The notes under the pieces: model-generated | Databases searched by the model: none | Told to the model about the DNA's origin: nothing | Seen by the model: the letters and a program-made list of their open reading frames with translations, nothing else | Made by a program: the position numbers and the translations under genes | In this document: piece by piece, positions 46,944-56,167 of the stretch | How positions within the stretch are numbered: the first letter of the stretch is position 1 | Layout of the letters: the number at the start of each line of letters is the position of its first letter | DNA from: JAZKFT01 sp965246935 | GTDB lineage: Bacteria > Bacteroidota > Bacteroidia > Chitinophagales > Chitinophagaceae | Length of the DNA stretch: 64,000 nt | Assembly: GCA_965246935.1 (NCBI GenBank) | Contig: CBDFGC010000004.1 | Location: 310,001 to 374,000 of the forward strand | Direction: 5' to 3'

Positions 46944-47603
46944 TCAGATAGAAAGATAATTCATGAGGTTGCGAAAATTGTGCTGCAACTCATTTTCGTA
47001 CTCTTCTTTTCCAAAAAAGTAAGTAACAATGTATTCATAACGCTGGAGGGTAGCTACAATATCCGACACTTCCATTTTGTTGATACGGAGGGTAACGGTC
47101 ATTTTGCCGGAAAGCTCATCCGTGTACGTGTTCAATTGGGTAATATGGGCATCATTGGTTTCTACCAGCCTGCTTAGCTCGCCAAAAGAATATTGGGGCT
47201 TATCTATTTCCAGCACAATCAGGCCACCAATGTCCTCGGCGCCACTAATGCGGGCATGTTGCCTGAAAAGATCGGCGGAATCGATGGTGCCGATATAGTT
47301 TTTTTCATTATCTATTACCGGAATCACATCCAGGTTGTGCCCGGCGGAAAGCTTAACTGCATTCAGGATATGGTCTTCAGCCTTTACCGACAGCGGATGC
47401 AACTCATAAATCAATTCGTTAAGTGTTTGCCGGGCATCAGCCTCCAGCAAATCATTTTCCTTCAAAATTCCCTGGTATATGCCCTCATTCACTACCGGAA
47501 GCTGGTGCATCTCCGTATCGTCCATTAGGGCAAGGGCTTCTTCTACCGTCTGTTCGCCATTCAGCGGAGTGATACTGGTTGATATGAGTTGTTGATTGAG
47601 CAT
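46944..47603 (-). CDS. CBS domain protein
   Basis: 219 residues. Two tandem CBS motifs cover residues ~1-125 (LMDDTEMHQLPVVNEGIYQG, VIPVIDNEKNYIGTID). The remaining ~90 residues have an ACT-like look (GGLIVLEIDKPQYSFGELSR, DELSGKMTVTLRINKM). It probably senses an adenine nucleotide. It follows nadK and the Omp85-like gene in the same direction, 60 bp from the latter, so co-transcription is possible. Confidence 0.85.
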   Translation of the reverse strand: MLNQQLISTSITPLNGEQTVEEALALMDDTEMHQLPVVNEGIYQGILKENDLLEADARQTLNELIYELHPLSVKAEDHILNAVKLSAGHNLDVIPVIDNEKNYIGTIDSADLFRQHARISGAEDIGGLIVLEIDKPQYSFGELSRLVETNDAHITQLNTYTDELSGKMTVTLRINKMEVSDIVATLQRYEYIVTYFFGKEEYENELQHNFRNLMNYLSI

Positions 47604-47940
47604 CCGGTGATTTCCTTTTCTTATTCGTATATACGAAGTTTTGGAGTTAGGGTTTAATGCAATTCAAAGTTTACAGTTTATACACAGCATTCTTAGGAAA
47701 ATTTTGAATACTGCTATTTCTGGTATTAGTATGAAAACGGAAAGTTATAAAAGTAAACGATAGATGCTATATGCCAAATCTTACATAGTCTCTTATTTGT
47801 ACTTTAACAATGACCTGCCATTTGTTCCCGGAACCAGGCCCGAACCCAAAACGGCGGGCACAGTAGAAAACCGGAACTGTTTTACATTAATTTCTACCTG
47901 TAAACTTGTTGCTACCTTCAAAGTAATTTCTTACTGATTA
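47604..47940. other. Intergenic stretch, no recognised gene
   Basis: 337 bp downstream of metH. It holds an inverted repeat TTCGTATATACGAA near 47624 but no coding frame, and in particular no second half of methionine synthase. Confidence 0.4.
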
Positions 47941-49110
47941 TTACACCAGTTCCAGTTCCGGTTCCGTTACCGGACACCGTCGGGGCCGAACATTTTTAAC
48001 ACCTGCTGCTATGTGCTCAATATGATCAGGGGTGGTACCACAGCAACCACCTACAATATTTACCCAACCTTCCTTTGCCCAATCCTCAATAAAATGGGCA
48101 GTCTGGTGTGGAGCTTCATCGTATTCACCCATGGCATTTGGCAGGCCGGCATTGGGATAGGCTGAAGTGTAACAGGCAGCAATCTGGCTTAACTCTTCAA
48201 TGTGTGGCCGCATTTCCCGGGCGCCCAAAGCACAGTTAAGGCCAATGCTTAATGGCTTTGCGTGCATGACCGAAGTGTAAAATGCCTCCAGGGTTTGGCC
48301 GCTGAGCGTACGACCACTGGCATCGGTAATCGTACCGGATATCATCACCGGCAAAGCCCCCACCAAACCTCCCCCAACGTGGGAGGCTTTAGAACCGTGG
48401 TTCTTTGTAATTTGTTTCAATGAATCCTGCCAATCTTCCCTTCGATCCTCTAAGTTTCCCTCCCCCGTTGGGGGCAACGGTACGTTGGGAACGGAGTTCG
48501 GGGTGGGGGCTTGCCTTTCTCCAAAAAATTTCTTAATGGCATAAATAGCCGCCTTTGCATTCAGCGTATCAAATATGGTTTCAATCAGCAATATATCTAC
48601 GCCTCCCTCTACCAACCCTTTTATTTGTTCAGCATAAGCTGCCACCACTTCATCGAAAGTAACGGCCCGGTAACCGGGATTATTTACGTCCGGCGAAAGA
48701 GAGAGGGTTTTATTGAGCGGGCCGATAGCACCGGCAACAAACCGTGGCTTTTGCAGATTTTGTTTTGTAAAATCATCGGCGGCTTTACGGGCAACGGCAG
48801 CACTGGCTACATTCATTTCGTAGGCAATGGTCTGCATGTCATAGTCGGCCTGGGCAATTACGGTACTACTGAATGTATTGGTTTCGATAATGTCAGCACC
48901 GGCCTCTAAATATTGGCGATGTATGGCTTCAATAATCTGGGGCTGCGTAATGCTAAGCAAATCATTATTGCCTTTCACATCGCTATGCCAATTGGCAAAA
49001 CGTTTGCCGCGGTAATCGGCTTCCTGTAGTTTATACCGTTGTATCATGGTGCCCATGGCGCCATCAATAACCAGGATGCGTTGGGCTAAACAGTCTTCTA
49101 AACTAAGCAT
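47941..49110 (-). CDS. metH: Methionine synthase homocysteine-binding unit (split MetH), with in-frame repeat insert
   Basis: 389 residues. Homocysteine S-methyltransferase domain: LVIDGAMGTMIQRY, GADIIETNTFSST, GAIGPLNKTLS, GLNCALGAREM with zinc cysteine, and the second zinc pair in NIVGGCCGTTP. It ends after that domain; the pterin-, cobalamin- and SAM-binding parts are absent, as in the split MetH of many Bacteroidota. No partner gene is adjacent. Residues ~199-252 (between AIKKFFGE and LPVMISGTITDASGRT) are an extra segment encoded by a palindrome-bounded repeat; the normal link here is only a few residues. An AAGGAGG ribosome site and GC-rich hairpin precede the start. Confidence 0.88.
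   Translation of the reverse strand: MLSLEDCLAQRILVIDGAMGTMIQRYKLQEADYRGKRFANWHSDVKGNNDLLSITQPQIIEAIHRQYLEAGADIIETNTFSSTVIAQADYDMQTIAYEMNVASAAVARKAADDFTKQNLQKPRFVAGAIGPLNKTLSLSPDVNNPGYRAVTFDEVVAAYAEQIKGLVEGGVDILLIETIFDTLNAKAAIYAIKKFFGERQAPTPNSVPNVPLPPTGEGNLEDRREDWQDSLKQITKNHGSKASHVGGGLVGALPVMISGTITDASGRTLSGQTLEAFYTSVMHAKPLSIGLNCALGAREMRPHIEELSQIAACYTSAYPNAGLPNAMGEYDEAPHQTAHFIEDWAKEGWVNIVGGCCGTTPDHIEHIAAGVKNVRPRRCPVTEPELELV
48354..48512. repeat. Palindrome-bounded 159-bp repeat inside metH
   Basis: The insert begins AAGCCCCCACC and ends GGTGGGGGCTT, perfect 11-bp terminal inverted repeats. Internal hairpins are CCTCCCCCAACGTGGGAGG and CTCCCCCGTTGGGGG. At 159 bp (53 codons) it keeps the frame and contains no stop in the metH frame. 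It encodes a loop-like segment (RQAPTPNSVPNVPLPPTGEG). Confidence 0.8.
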
Positions 49111-49117
49111 AATCTAT

Positions 49118-49400
49118 CCTCCTTGTTTTCTCCCGCCGGGCGGGAAATGTTTACGTTGTTAAATAATACCGGCAGCACGAATTACCAGGGCTTTGCCCGG
49201 AATAATGCAAACAAAACATACTGCAATAAAAAGTAGGTAGTAAACGAAGCGTGCTACACAAGAAAGGGTAGCGGGCAAATTCGTTTATTAGTTCAATTTA
49301 CAGCGCTGTTAAGAAAGCATTTTGCTGCCAAGCTGCCGCCGGGCTGAACAATAAACAAATCCGCCACGGCGATACAAATATATGAAGAAACCTACAGCCT
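49118..49400 (-). promoter_or_regulatory. Structured metH leader with hairpin and Shine-Dalgarno site
   Basis: On the minus strand AAGGAGG (49124-49118) sits 7 bases before the metH ATG, unusual in Bacteroidota. Just upstream is a perfect stem TCCCGCC/GGCGGGA (49145-49131). Further up are GC-rich blocks (GCCCGGCGGCAGC, near 49350). A SAM- or cobalamin-responsive riboswitch is possible for metH, but I could not fit a known consensus. Confidence 0.4.
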
Positions 49401-49461
49401 CCCAACCTGGCCTCCCCAACCTCCCGGACGAACGGGACAGGCTCTCCAAAGGAGGGGCTTC
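49396..49461. repeat. CGGGACAGGCTCT-type palindromic repeat
   Basis: CCTCCCGGACGAACGGGACAG and GGCTCTCCAAAGGAGGGGC form a palindromic unit. Relatives are in both miniature elements (GACCTATCGGTACGGGACAG) and at the left edge of the LuxE-LuxC insert. The rest of 49462-49571 has no feature. Confidence 0.5.
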
Positions 49462-49571
49462 TTTATACGAAGGCACAAATAAATAGTAAGCAATTTGCTA
49501 ATCAACCATTCAAAATGGCGAAGCTACCCAGCCCGATCTGAGCCCCTCTGTTGAATGGGTTGGGAAGGCTT

Positions 49572-50123
49572 TTACTTCTTACCCGTATAGGTGCAATTAA
49601 CCGTTAATTCAATCTCTTTGGCAATTTTACTGCCTGCATAAGCAGGGACGGTAATGCCATAATCTTCCCGGTTGATTTTGAAAACAGATTTCGCACTTAC
49701 TACGCCTTTGGCTACCGTAATCGTACCCTCCGTTGTAAGCGGTTTGGTAACGCCATGTAAAGTAAGATTACCCTGCACTTTTGCTTTATAGGTACCGTCC
49801 TTTGCGATGTTTATATCCTTCGCATTCGTAATGGTGCCTTTGAAAGAAGACTGCGGGAACTCGCCGCTGTTCAGATATTGGGCATTGTTAAAATGTTCCT
49901 GCATCAAGGCCTTGGGAAATACAAAACCTTTAATAAGTGCCTGGAAGGAAAGTTCCGCTTTTTTAATATCCATTGAAGAAACCACTTCATTATTTTCAGC
50001 AGTAATATCTTGTACTGATGTGCTGGAAAAAAAAGATATTTTACCATTACGGGTAAAAAAAGTTTGTCCGTAGGAAGTAATCGTTAGCGCAACAATGGTA
50101 AATAAGAGAACTGTTTTCTTCAT
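49572..50123 (-). CDS. YceI family periplasmic protein
   Basis: 183 residues from ATG at 50123 (MKKTVLLFTIVALTITSYGQ signal peptide); the longer frame upstream is rejected. The lipocalin-like YceI pattern is present: GKISFFSSTSVQDI, ALMQEHFNNAQYLNSGEFPQ, LTLHGVTKPLTTEGTI, REDYGITVPA. YceI proteins bind isoprenoid-like lipids (family knowledge). It is followed by no operon partner; the OB-fold gene upstream is in the same direction. Confidence 0.9.
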   Translation of the reverse strand: MKKTVLLFTIVALTITSYGQTFFTRNGKISFFSSTSVQDITAENNEVVSSMDIKKAELSFQALIKGFVFPKALMQEHFNNAQYLNSGEFPQSSFKGTITNAKDINIAKDGTYKAKVQGNLTLHGVTKPLTTEGTITVAKGVVSAKSVFKINREDYGITVPAYAGSKIAKEIELTVNCTYTGKK

Positions 50124-50274
50124 GCGATAGTAGATTGAGGTACCTGTTTTGTCAGCAAAAAAGATGTTGATACATGTTGAACGGAGTGCCTGCGCAAAGA
50201 TGTATGATATAACAGGCCTAACCAGCAATTTAACAGCTTCTTGGTTTGCCGCACACAACCCGGCAAAGAAAAAT

Positions 50275-50688
50275 TCATTTAATTAGTCGGCATTCCACAA
50301 TAGTTGCCTGCGGAAAATCGCCTCCGGTATACCCTACACACCGGCCCTTAATGCTCACCTGCTGTCCGGTTTGTATAGTGGTGCTATCCGTAAATGTACA
50401 ATTGATAATGGCAGCAGGATCATTGGTATCCAGGTAACAAACTGTTTTGCCGGCCTGGTTAGTTTTTGTTTCGGCCACCGTACCGCTTACCTGCACTGCT
50501 TTGTCCAGATAGGCAGGATTTTTTTCGTTGGCCTGGAAAGCCTGGTATAATTGTGCGGCAGAAATCGTAACAGCCGTTTCACTTTGCACATTGCGGTGTG
50601 GCTTATACCACTGGTAAAGCGTATAACAGATGGCTGCTGCTATCACTACTGAAACAACTAACAATATTTTTTTAAAGACAGGCTTCAT
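50275..50688 (-). CDS. Membrane-anchored OB-fold (tRNA_anti-like) protein
   Basis: 137 residues. An N-terminal membrane helix (ILLVVSVVIAAAICYTLYQW) precedes an OB-fold domain of the tRNA_anti-like kind (AVQVSGTVAETKTNQAGKTV, GQQVSIKGRCVGYTGGD). It probably faces the periplasm. Ligand unknown. It lies 152 bp before the YceI gene. Confidence 0.75.
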   Translation of the reverse strand: MKPVFKKILLVVSVVIAAAICYTLYQWYKPHRNVQSETAVTISAAQLYQAFQANEKNPAYLDKAVQVSGTVAETKTNQAGKTVCYLDTNDPAAIINCTFTDSTTIQTGQQVSIKGRCVGYTGGDFPQATIVECRLIK

Positions 50689-50818
50689 AAGAAGGAGGGC
50701 AAATGTGCAAATACGACAATTAGCAAATTAGCAAATGGAAAGCTATCAATTAAGAATTACAAAATAACCAAATGTGCATCCCAATCAGGCAACTATGAAA
50801 TTCATAAATCACAAATTA

Positions 50819-51436
50819 TCATGCCTTGACATATTGCTCTACCGGCTGGCGGTTGGCAATGCTGCGGGCCAGTGTCATTTCATCGGCATATTCCAGTTCG
50901 CCGCCAAAGGCAATACCCCGGCTAATGGTTGTAATTTTAACCGGCTGCTGTTGTAATTGTTTTTGAATGTAGTACAGCGTGGTATCGCCCTGAATGTTAG
51001 GACTCAGCGCAAAAATAATTTCTTCGGTTTCTTCATCTTTTGCACGTTGTATCAAAGGGGCTACACTCAATTGATCGGGGCCAATACCATCCAGTGGTGA
51101 AATAACACCCCCCAGCACATGGTACAATCCGCTGTATTGCTGCGTACTTTCAATAGCCATTACATCCCGGATATTCTCTACCACGCAAATCAGGCGCTGC
51201 TTGCGGCTACGGTCAATGCAAATATTACAATATTCCTGATCGCTGATATTGTGGCAGCGTTTGCAAAAGCGGATGTTGCGCCGCATGTTTAAAAGGGATT
51301 CACTTAACACTTCTACCTGTGGCTGTTCCTGCTTTAATAAATGAAGGACCAAACGGAGGGCTGTTTTCTTGCCGATGCCCGGCAACCTGGAAATTTCGTT
51401 GACTGCGTTTTCCAATAACGTACTCGAAAAAATCAT
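50819..51436 (-). CDS. recR: Recombination mediator RecR
   Basis: 205 residues, usual length. Works with RecF/RecO to load RecA at gaps. Helix-hairpin-helix ISRLPGIGKKTALRLVLHLL, the four-cysteine zinc finger CKRCHNISDQEYCNIC, and a Toprim domain (CVVENIRDVMAIE, SPNIQGDTTLYYI) are all visible. Transcribed alone. Confidence 0.96.
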   Translation of the reverse strand: MIFSSTLLENAVNEISRLPGIGKKTALRLVLHLLKQEQPQVEVLSESLLNMRRNIRFCKRCHNISDQEYCNICIDRSRKQRLICVVENIRDVMAIESTQQYSGLYHVLGGVISPLDGIGPDQLSVAPLIQRAKDEETEEIIFALSPNIQGDTTLYYIQKQLQQQPVKITTISRGIAFGGELEYADEMTLARSIANRQPVEQYVKA

Positions 51437-51660
51437 GTCGTAAAGGTAAGAAATAGACGACAGAAAGCAGAATACAGAAGATGCAAACAGGCTTGAAAAC
51501 TGCTAATTATGATGCAAAGTTTTGCATAAAACAGACAGAAAAACAGGTGGCCTCCATTAATCCAATTTTTTTCAATGCTCAATATTTTCATAACTTCCAG
51601 CAATCAACACAGGATAATTTTTTGGGCATTTCCAATTTAATATCATGGCGAAAGCCTAAC

Positions 51661-51668
51661 TACATTTG
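51661..51668 (+). promoter_or_regulatory. Candidate -7 box (TACATTTG)
   Basis: TACATTTG matches TAnnTTTG and lies 29 bp before the start of the 185-aa gene, an ideal distance for a short-leader transcript. A -33 TTG was not clear. Confidence 0.4.
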
Positions 51669-51696
51669 CGCAACACCTTTTATAAAACATTGAATT

Positions 51697-52254
51697 ATGA
51701 GTGATGAGCGGCCAAAGCGAAAAAGAATTCCAGTGCGAAAGCCTGAACCTGTAATAGAAGATGAATTAGCTTTTGTTAAAAACAAATGTTCACCTAATGC
51801 AAGAAAAATAGGATACACTGTTGAAAGTACAAACATTGATTTTTGGATTGATAAGCATTACCATATCCGCAACCAACACGGAGACAATAACGGAATAAGA
51901 AGCGGTATTGAACAGGAGAAAGTTCACACTTTAGTTAAGGAATCTATCAGACATCTAATGTTTTATAGTGCGTCAGTAAAGAGCTTTACATTCCTCAATC
52001 ATAACTATAATCCAAGTAGTGGCCGTGCAATTAGAGTTGTTTGCCAGAAAGAGATAGGAGAAGAGAAGTTGAATGTTGTCGTAGAAGCACATGCCGATGA
52101 GGTTAATCTTTTCGAGATTACAATAATTACGGCTATGCAAAATGATGAATTTAGATTAAGTGATGGCCAATACATGATTGAACTTTTGGGCCAAGGCAAC
52201 TCTGTCCTATTTCAATCTTTCAGAGGTAGGGTAACTGAAATTGCGAGTATTTAA
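51697..52254 (+). CDS. Hypothetical protein (185 aa)
   Basis: 185 residues, soluble. Basic N-terminus (SDERPKRKRIPVRKPEP), a mixed beta/alpha middle (YTVESTNIDFWIDKHYHIRN, LVKESIRHLMFYSA) and a C-terminal LLGQGNSVLFQSFRGRVT. AT-richer than its neighbours and flanked by an IS-like relic (AGGACATGTTTCTGGTC, near 52362-52410), which suggests acquisition by transfer. Family not recognised. Confidence 0.6.
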   Translation: MSDERPKRKRIPVRKPEPVIEDELAFVKNKCSPNARKIGYTVESTNIDFWIDKHYHIRNQHGDNNGIRSGIEQEKVHTLVKESIRHLMFYSASVKSFTFLNHNYNPSSGRAIRVVCQKEIGEEKLNVVVEAHADEVNLFEITIITAMQNDEFRLSDGQYMIELLGQGNSVLFQSFRGRVTEIASI

Positions 52255-52420
52255 AGCATCGATGAAATTCAGCCAGAGGGATGGGAGAGAACAGTTTTGT
52301 ATATTTTTGTACCTTTTTTGTATGGTTAACATCATTTATGATGTAGATTTGTACCCCTAAGATAGGACATGTTTCTGGTCAGCCTCTAAAAGGTAGGACA
52401 CATCTCTGGTCAATCTTATT

Positions 52421-52446
52421 AAAGCCGCAGTAATGCGGCTTTTTTG
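52421..52446. terminator. Bidirectional terminator
   Basis: AAAGCCGCAGTAATGCGGCTTTTTT: a 7-bp stem with A- and T-rich flanks between convergent genes. The preceding 52340-52410 contains two near-identical AGGACA..TCTGGTCA units, probably a relic of IS ends. Confidence 0.8.
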
Positions 52447-52476
52447 ATACATCAGAAATTATTAGCTATTACTTAT

Positions 52477-53862
52477 TTACAGACTTACTGTAAACTCATT
52501 GTCCCAATTACTCCGCACATTAAAGGTTTGCGGAACAGTAACCACCTTTTCCGGCTGAATGTGTTTATAGAAATCACCGGTATCCCAAACTTGGTTTTTA
52601 TTGGTATCGTACAAAATACGCAGTTCATAGTTGCCGGGGGCAAACAGTGGCGCTTTCCAGGTAGTAGCAGTTAATACAGCCGTTCGTACCACCTGGTCGT
52701 TCTGTACCCATTGCAGCACCGGATTCCTGGTGAGGTCAACACCGTTTATCCTGCTCAGTTCAAGACTTCCATAAGCCGACTCCGAACGGGTGCGGAAACG
52801 GAGCGTATCATTTCTGGCAGGCGTATAGCCGGCACTATCTGTCAGTGCATCTTTAGGAATCACCAGCCTGAATTTCCGGTCTTCTTTCCAGGCATATTGT
52901 ACTGTGATGATTTGCCGTCCCGTATCGATTTGCAGCGTGTAGCCCGGTACCGGCCTATAGTTGGTATCGGTTAGTACAATACGGGTCGAATCAACTGTTT
53001 TCAGCTTTTTATTAAAGTTTAATTGCAGGTTGCCCAGCAGGTCCTGTTCGCCGTTTTGCAGGTTGCTTTGGAATTTTATCTGTTTATCAGCTTTGGCATC
53101 TTTTGGCGCTGGTGCAACAGGCTTTGGCGGAAGGGTATCACGGGCTACAAATGCGTATAAATCTATTGGCTTGTTATCCGCCCCGATTCGTATAGCACTA
53201 TCTGCAAAAGCAAATACGGTCTTAACATCGGTATAGCGTTTAAAGCCCTCATCTTTCAGGGCATATAATCTAAAAACACCAGCAGGCAGGTTGGAAAAGG
53301 TGAAATTGCCTTTATTATCGGGCTTGGTGATATAGCGGGGCCGCTGTTTTGCTACTGCACTATCATCCAGGTTGCGGTGCAAAATAACGATCAGTGTGGA
53401 ATCAACTTTTCCGGTTTGTGCAATGCTTACCTTGCCGGAAAGCGTAAAGGAATCAATGTAATTACCTGTCGAGAACACATAATTGAAATTCCGGAGCGGG
53501 TTACTTTCGTTTACATCTTTGATGGCATCGCCAAAATGAATGGCATACGTGGTATTGGACTCCAGTGTATCTTTTAACCGGATAGAAACCGTACGCAACC
53601 GGGAATCAATCAGCGGGAAATTTTCCTGCGTGGGTGTGACAATTACATTTTCAAAAGCGTTTTCCACCGTTACATATTCATCAAACTGCAGCGTAATACG
53701 GTTGCCTTTAAAATTGCGGCTGCCGCTTTCAGGAGCGGAACGCAGTACCACCGGCGACAGCGTATCCCTGGGGCCTCCCACCGGTGGTACAATATTGGCG
53801 CAGGAACTAAGCATCACTACTACTAAAAGCAATAGTGCCATTGTCCATACAATTTTATTCAT
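52477..53862 (-). CDS. Ig-like domain lipoprotein (SbsA_Ig type)
   Basis: 461 residues from ATG at 53862; the frame continues upstream but this start opens a lipoprotein signal (TMALLLLVVVMLSSC). Next come PPVGGPRDTLSPVV and an Ig-like domain typical of Bacteroidota SbsA_Ig/Big_5 proteins (ITLQFDEYVTVENAFENVIV, NTTYAIHFGDAIKDVNESN). A CNA_B-like segment (GNFTFSNLPAGVFRLYALKD) and further beta domains follow, ending NYELRILYDTNKNQVWD. Probable surface or periplasmic lipoprotein of unknown function. Confidence 0.82.
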   Translation of the reverse strand: MNKIVWTMALLLLVVVMLSSCANIVPPVGGPRDTLSPVVLRSAPESGSRNFKGNRITLQFDEYVTVENAFENVIVTPTQENFPLIDSRLRTVSIRLKDTLESNTTYAIHFGDAIKDVNESNPLRNFNYVFSTGNYIDSFTLSGKVSIAQTGKVDSTLIVILHRNLDDSAVAKQRPRYITKPDNKGNFTFSNLPAGVFRLYALKDEGFKRYTDVKTVFAFADSAIRIGADNKPIDLYAFVARDTLPPKPVAPAPKDAKADKQIKFQSNLQNGEQDLLGNLQLNFNKKLKTVDSTRIVLTDTNYRPVPGYTLQIDTGRQIITVQYAWKEDRKFRLVIPKDALTDSAGYTPARNDTLRFRTRSESAYGSLELSRINGVDLTRNPVLQWVQNDQVVRTAVLTATTWKAPLFAPGNYELRILYDTNKNQVWDTGDFYKHIQPEKVVTVPQTFNVRSNWDNEFTVSL

Positions 53863-53916
53863 GTATTGCAAACATAACCAGCAGCGCAAAACGGAAAATG
53901 CTAAAATCAGCAAAGA

Positions 53917-53973
53917 GGACGGAGTCGCTGGTTTAGAACATTGCAATTGAATGAACATCCGGCGACATCGTCC
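53917..53973. repeat. Palindromic intergenic repeat, copy C
   Basis: GGACGGAGTCGCTGGTTTAG to CCGGCGACATCGTCC, complementary ends. A diverged, shorter relative of 1109-1185 and 14131-14220. It sits in the 265-bp gap between divergent genes. Confidence 0.45.
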
Positions 53974-54127
53974 TTTGAGATGAAAGTAACAGGCAGTTGT
54001 AACAGGCAACAAACAAGAGATGCTGTAAACGTAATTTCCTTTTTATTTTCAAACCGCTTACCAACAAATTATAAATCCTGATTCCTACATCACAAATACC
54101 GCTGTTATCAATTATTTTTGATGACTG

Positions 54128-56131
54128 ATGCCTGTAAAAATCCTAACCATACTGCTGCTTTTGCTGTGCTTTGCCGGTACACAGGCTCAAACCTGCACTG
54201 CCCTGGGGCAAAATCCCGGCACAGCCTTTCCGGTATGTGGCACTAATACGTTTGTGCAGCAAAATGTGCCTGTTTGTGGTACGCACACGATGATTGTACC
54301 CTGTAATGATGGCGCCCAGTACGAGGACAAAAATCCTTTCTGGTACAAATTCACCTGTTTTACTGCCGGTAACCTGGTATTTAAAATTACACCCCATAGC
54401 CTGAGCGACGATTACGACTGGCAATTATTTGATATTACCGGCCGCAATCCGGCTGATGTGTATACTGATGCCACCCTTTTTGTATGCTGCAACTGGAGCG
54501 GGGCAAGCGGTGTTACCGGTACTAACCTCACGGCTACTAACAATACAGCCTGCGCCGGCGGTACACCTATCTTCAGTAAAGCCCCTACCCTTATTGTAAG
54601 CCATGAATACCTGTTAATGATTAGTCATTTCAGCGGCGGTTCCCAAAGTGGCTACGATCTTTCCTTTGGTGGCGGCACTGCCAGTATTACGGATACCACG
54701 CCGCCTAAACTATCCAGCGTATTCCCATCCTGCGATGGAAAACAACTAACGGTAAAGCTGAATAAGAAAATGAAGTGCAGCAGCCTGGCAGCCAATGGCA
54801 GCGACTTTGGTTTTTCGCCAAATGTGCCGGTGGTATTTACATCTGTATCCGGTATTGGCTGCAGCACCGGCTTCGATACCGACTCTATTATCCTGACCCT
54901 TCAAAACCCAATGCCGGTAGGCAACTACCAGTTGATTGCGCAAAACGGGACCGACGCCAATACCATACTGGATTATTGCGGTAATAGTGTTAACAACCAG
55001 GTGCCACTGGTAATAGCCTTAAACCAGCCAACCCCTTTTGATAGCCTGGCCCCGGTAGGCTGTGCCCCGCAAACACTGAAAGTAGTTTTTAGAAAACCAG
55101 TGTTGTGCAGCAGTATTGCCAGCGATGCAAGCGACTTTAGTATCGCCGGAACGCAACCGGTAACCATTACCAGCATTGCAGGTGCTTGCAATAGTAATGG
55201 CGAAACCAGCAGTATTACAATTACGCTAAGCCAGCGTTTACAGGTGGCCGGTATGTATGGTCTTACGCTCCATCGTGGTACAGATGGCAATACGCTGCTG
55301 GATATTTGTAATCAGGAAACACCGGAAAATTCAGTCATTAATTTTACCGTAAAGGATACGGTATCAGCAGCATTTACCTACACCGTTTTTTTAGATTGCA
55401 AGCTGGATTCTATTATTTATGTCCACGATGGCCGCCATGGCATCACTACCTGGAACTGGCTGTTCGATGGTGGAAACCGCCGCATCATACCAAGTCCTGT
55501 CATCCGCTACCCGGTATTCGGCGTTAAAACGGCCAAACTTACAGTCAGTAACGGTGTGTGCAGCGATTCTGCTACGGTATCCATTAACCTTGATAATTTT
55601 TTGAAAGCCGGGTTTGGCGGGCCGGAGGTGCTTTGCCCGAAGGACTCAGCCGTATTTACCGATAGCAGCCTGGGCAAAATCCGATTCTGGCAGTGGAATT
55701 TTGGTAATGGCGCTACAAGCGTACAAAAACAGCCGCCTGTACAGGTTTATCCGCCAACCAACCTGCAGGCTACTTACCCCGTAACGCTTGTAGTAGAAGA
55801 CAGTATCGGCTGCCGTGATTCACTCACCAAAAAAGTAATCGTTGTAAATAATTGCTATATTGATGTGCCCACAGCCTTTACACCTAATGGCGACGGGCTG
55901 AATGATTACCTGTATCCGTTAAACGCTTTTAAGGCAGATAAGCTGGAGTTTAAGGTATTCAACCGATTTGGGCAGTTGGTTTGGCAAACCACCGACTGGA
56001 CCCGCAAATGGGATGGACGGGTAAATGGTACCGTAGGCGACACGGGTGCGTACGTTTGGTTCCTGACTTACACCCATAAAGAGACCGGGAAAAAGGTACA
56101 ATTACAGGGAACCACTGTTTTGATACGATAA
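54128..56131 (+). CDS. Secreted T9SS cargo protein with PKD and gliding-type C-terminal domain
   Basis: 667 residues with signal peptide (VKILTILLLLLCFAGTQAQ). An N-terminal cysteine-rich beta region is followed by two Ig-like repeats (KLSSVFPSCDGKQLTVKLNK, APQTLKVVFRKPVLCSSIA), a PKD-like domain (GITTWNWLFDGGNRRI, RFWQWNFGNGATSVQKQ) and the C-terminal CHU_C-type sorting domain (YIDVPTAFTPNGDGLNDYL, FKVFNRFGQLVWQT). Exported by the type IX secretion system to the cell surface. Starts 3 kb from any other T9SS gene; no secretion components are in the window. Confidence 0.88.
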   Translation: MPVKILTILLLLLCFAGTQAQTCTALGQNPGTAFPVCGTNTFVQQNVPVCGTHTMIVPCNDGAQYEDKNPFWYKFTCFTAGNLVFKITPHSLSDDYDWQLFDITGRNPADVYTDATLFVCCNWSGASGVTGTNLTATNNTACAGGTPIFSKAPTLIVSHEYLLMISHFSGGSQSGYDLSFGGGTASITDTTPPKLSSVFPSCDGKQLTVKLNKKMKCSSLAANGSDFGFSPNVPVVFTSVSGIGCSTGFDTDSIILTLQNPMPVGNYQLIAQNGTDANTILDYCGNSVNNQVPLVIALNQPTPFDSLAPVGCAPQTLKVVFRKPVLCSSIASDASDFSIAGTQPVTITSIAGACNSNGETSSITITLSQRLQVAGMYGLTLHRGTDGNTLLDICNQETPENSVINFTVKDTVSAAFTYTVFLDCKLDSIIYVHDGRHGITTWNWLFDGGNRRIIPSPVIRYPVFGVKTAKLTVSNGVCSDSATVSINLDNFLKAGFGGPEVLCPKDSAVFTDSSLGKIRFWQWNFGNGATSVQKQPPVQVYPPTNLQATYPVTLVVEDSIGCRDSLTKKVIVVNNCYIDVPTAFTPNGDGLNDYLYPLNAFKADKLEFKVFNRFGQLVWQTTDWTRKWDGRVNGTVGDTGAYVWFLTYTHKETGKKVQLQGTTVLIR

Positions 56132-56167
56132 TAGATTAGCGAAGAAGGAAACATATTTTGCCATATC

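Noticed and set aside
49111..49400. Cobalamin riboswitch before metH
   Set aside because: I looked for the GCCACTG-type B12 box and the SAM-I core and found neither; only a generic structured leader is claimed.
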